Positions 6,205-6,459 of a DNA stretch of 6,459 nucleotides are shown here, in pieces (the stretch's first letter is position 1; each line of letters begins with the position of its first letter). Source of the DNA: UBA7067 sp051880615. GTDB taxonomy: Bacteria; Bacillota; Clostridia; Oscillospirales; Acutalibacteraceae. The position numbers and the translations under genes were made by a program. The notes beneath the pieces are model-generated. The model did not search any database, was not told the DNA's origin, and saw only the letters and a program-made list of their open reading frames with translations. The DNA lies in NCBI GenBank assembly GCA_051880615.1, contig JBJEOH010000054.1:1-6459 (forward strand), given 5' to 3'.

Positions 6205-6228
6205 GTCCCGGAGGTTTCCCTCCGGGAC
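6205..6228 (-). terminator. Intergenic attenuator-like hairpin between pilin and sortase 1
   Basis: A perfect 10-bp GC-rich stem (GTCCCGGAGG with CCTCCGGGAC) is capped by a GAAA tetraloop on the minus strand. It begins 12 nt after the pilin stop codon and is followed by CCTTTTC, a short U-tract. It probably acts as a partial terminator or as an RNA-stabilising 3' structure, so that pilin mRNA exceeds sortase mRNA. The CCTCC on its 3' arm could alternatively pair with the GGAGG (6192-6196) that serves sortase 1. Confidence 0.6.
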
Positions 6229-6240
6229 AGATGGAAAAGG

Positions 6241-6459
6241 TTAGTTGACAGAACCCTTCTTGCGAAGAGCAAAGAACATAGCGCTTGCAGCAACGGCCAT
6301 CAGAAGCACGCCTCCGATGCTGTACATCCAGGTGCCATGATCACCGGTCTTGGGCAGGTCAAAGCCGCGAGTGTTCACCACGGTCAAGGGTGCCTCTGCA
6401 TTGGCGCTGCCGTTATCCTCCACCATGTTGACTTTCTTGCCGTCCACGGTAGCGGAAGC
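6241..6459 (-). CDS. C-terminal end of an LPXTG-anchored pilin or surface protein (partial)
   Basis: The reading frame is open to the right edge of the window, so only the last 72 residues are seen and the N-terminus is missing. The visible end has a final beta-strand-like PLTVVNTRGF, then LPKTGD, a hydrophobic span (about WMYSIGGVLLMAVAASAMFFAL) and the basic tail RKKGSVN. This is a complete cell-wall sorting signal: a sortase cuts between Thr and Gly and transfers the protein to the wall or to a neighbouring pilin. The 'TVVNT' strand just before the sorting signal is typical of SpaA/CnaB-type pilin domains, where the Asn may form an internal isopeptide bond. That last point is inference. 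Being directly upstream of a class C sortase, it is most likely a pilus subunit. Confidence 0.9.
   Translation of the reverse strand, partial: ASATVDGKKVNMVEDNGSANAEAPLTVVNTRGFDLPKTGDHGTWMYSIGGVLLMAVAASAMFFALRKKGSVN

Overview
The window suggests a low-to-mid GC Gram-positive bacterium of the Clostridia, most likely a gut Oscillospiraceae or Lachnospiraceae member. The evidence is an LPXTG-anchored surface protein, two sortases, strong AGGAGG-type ribosome binding sites and a TndX/TnpX-type large serine recombinase of the kind found in clostridial conjugative and mobilizable elements. The species call is inference. Every supported gene lies on the minus strand, so transcription runs from the right edge (6459) to the left edge (1).

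Reading in the direction of transcription, the window opens with the C-terminal end of a pilin or other surface protein carrying an LPKTG sorting signal (6459-6241). A GC-rich GAAA-capped hairpin follows, then a class C sortase with two membrane segments (6181-5327) and a second sortase with only an N-terminal membrane anchor (5334-4570). Three genes without an assigned function come next: a small zinc-ribbon-like protein (4573-4226), a 208-residue protein (4233-3607) and a 328-residue protein (3607-2621). The cistron ends with a MazF/PemK-family toxin gene (2608-2246) and a 10-bp terminator hairpin (2213-2239). From sortase 1 to mazF the genes overlap by 1-8 nt or lie 12 nt apart, so they look like one translationally coupled operon.

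The second unit starts after the terminator. It has a strong ribosome binding site and a 15-codon mini-ORF (2181-2134), whose stop lies at the edge of a nested inverted repeat (2086-2143). Two more palindromes follow (2045-2056 and 2012-2044), then a 64-residue TnpW-like protein (1982-1788), whose end overlaps the start of a 593-residue large serine recombinase (1798-17).

The window therefore looks like part of an integrative element whose cargo is a sortase-assembled surface fibre plus accessory genes and an apparently antitoxin-less MazF, next to its recombination module. The least explained parts are the structured leader ahead of the recombinase unit and the three unknown proteins co-expressed with the sortases. 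No tRNA, rRNA, CRISPR array, insertion sequence or recognisable attachment site was found.
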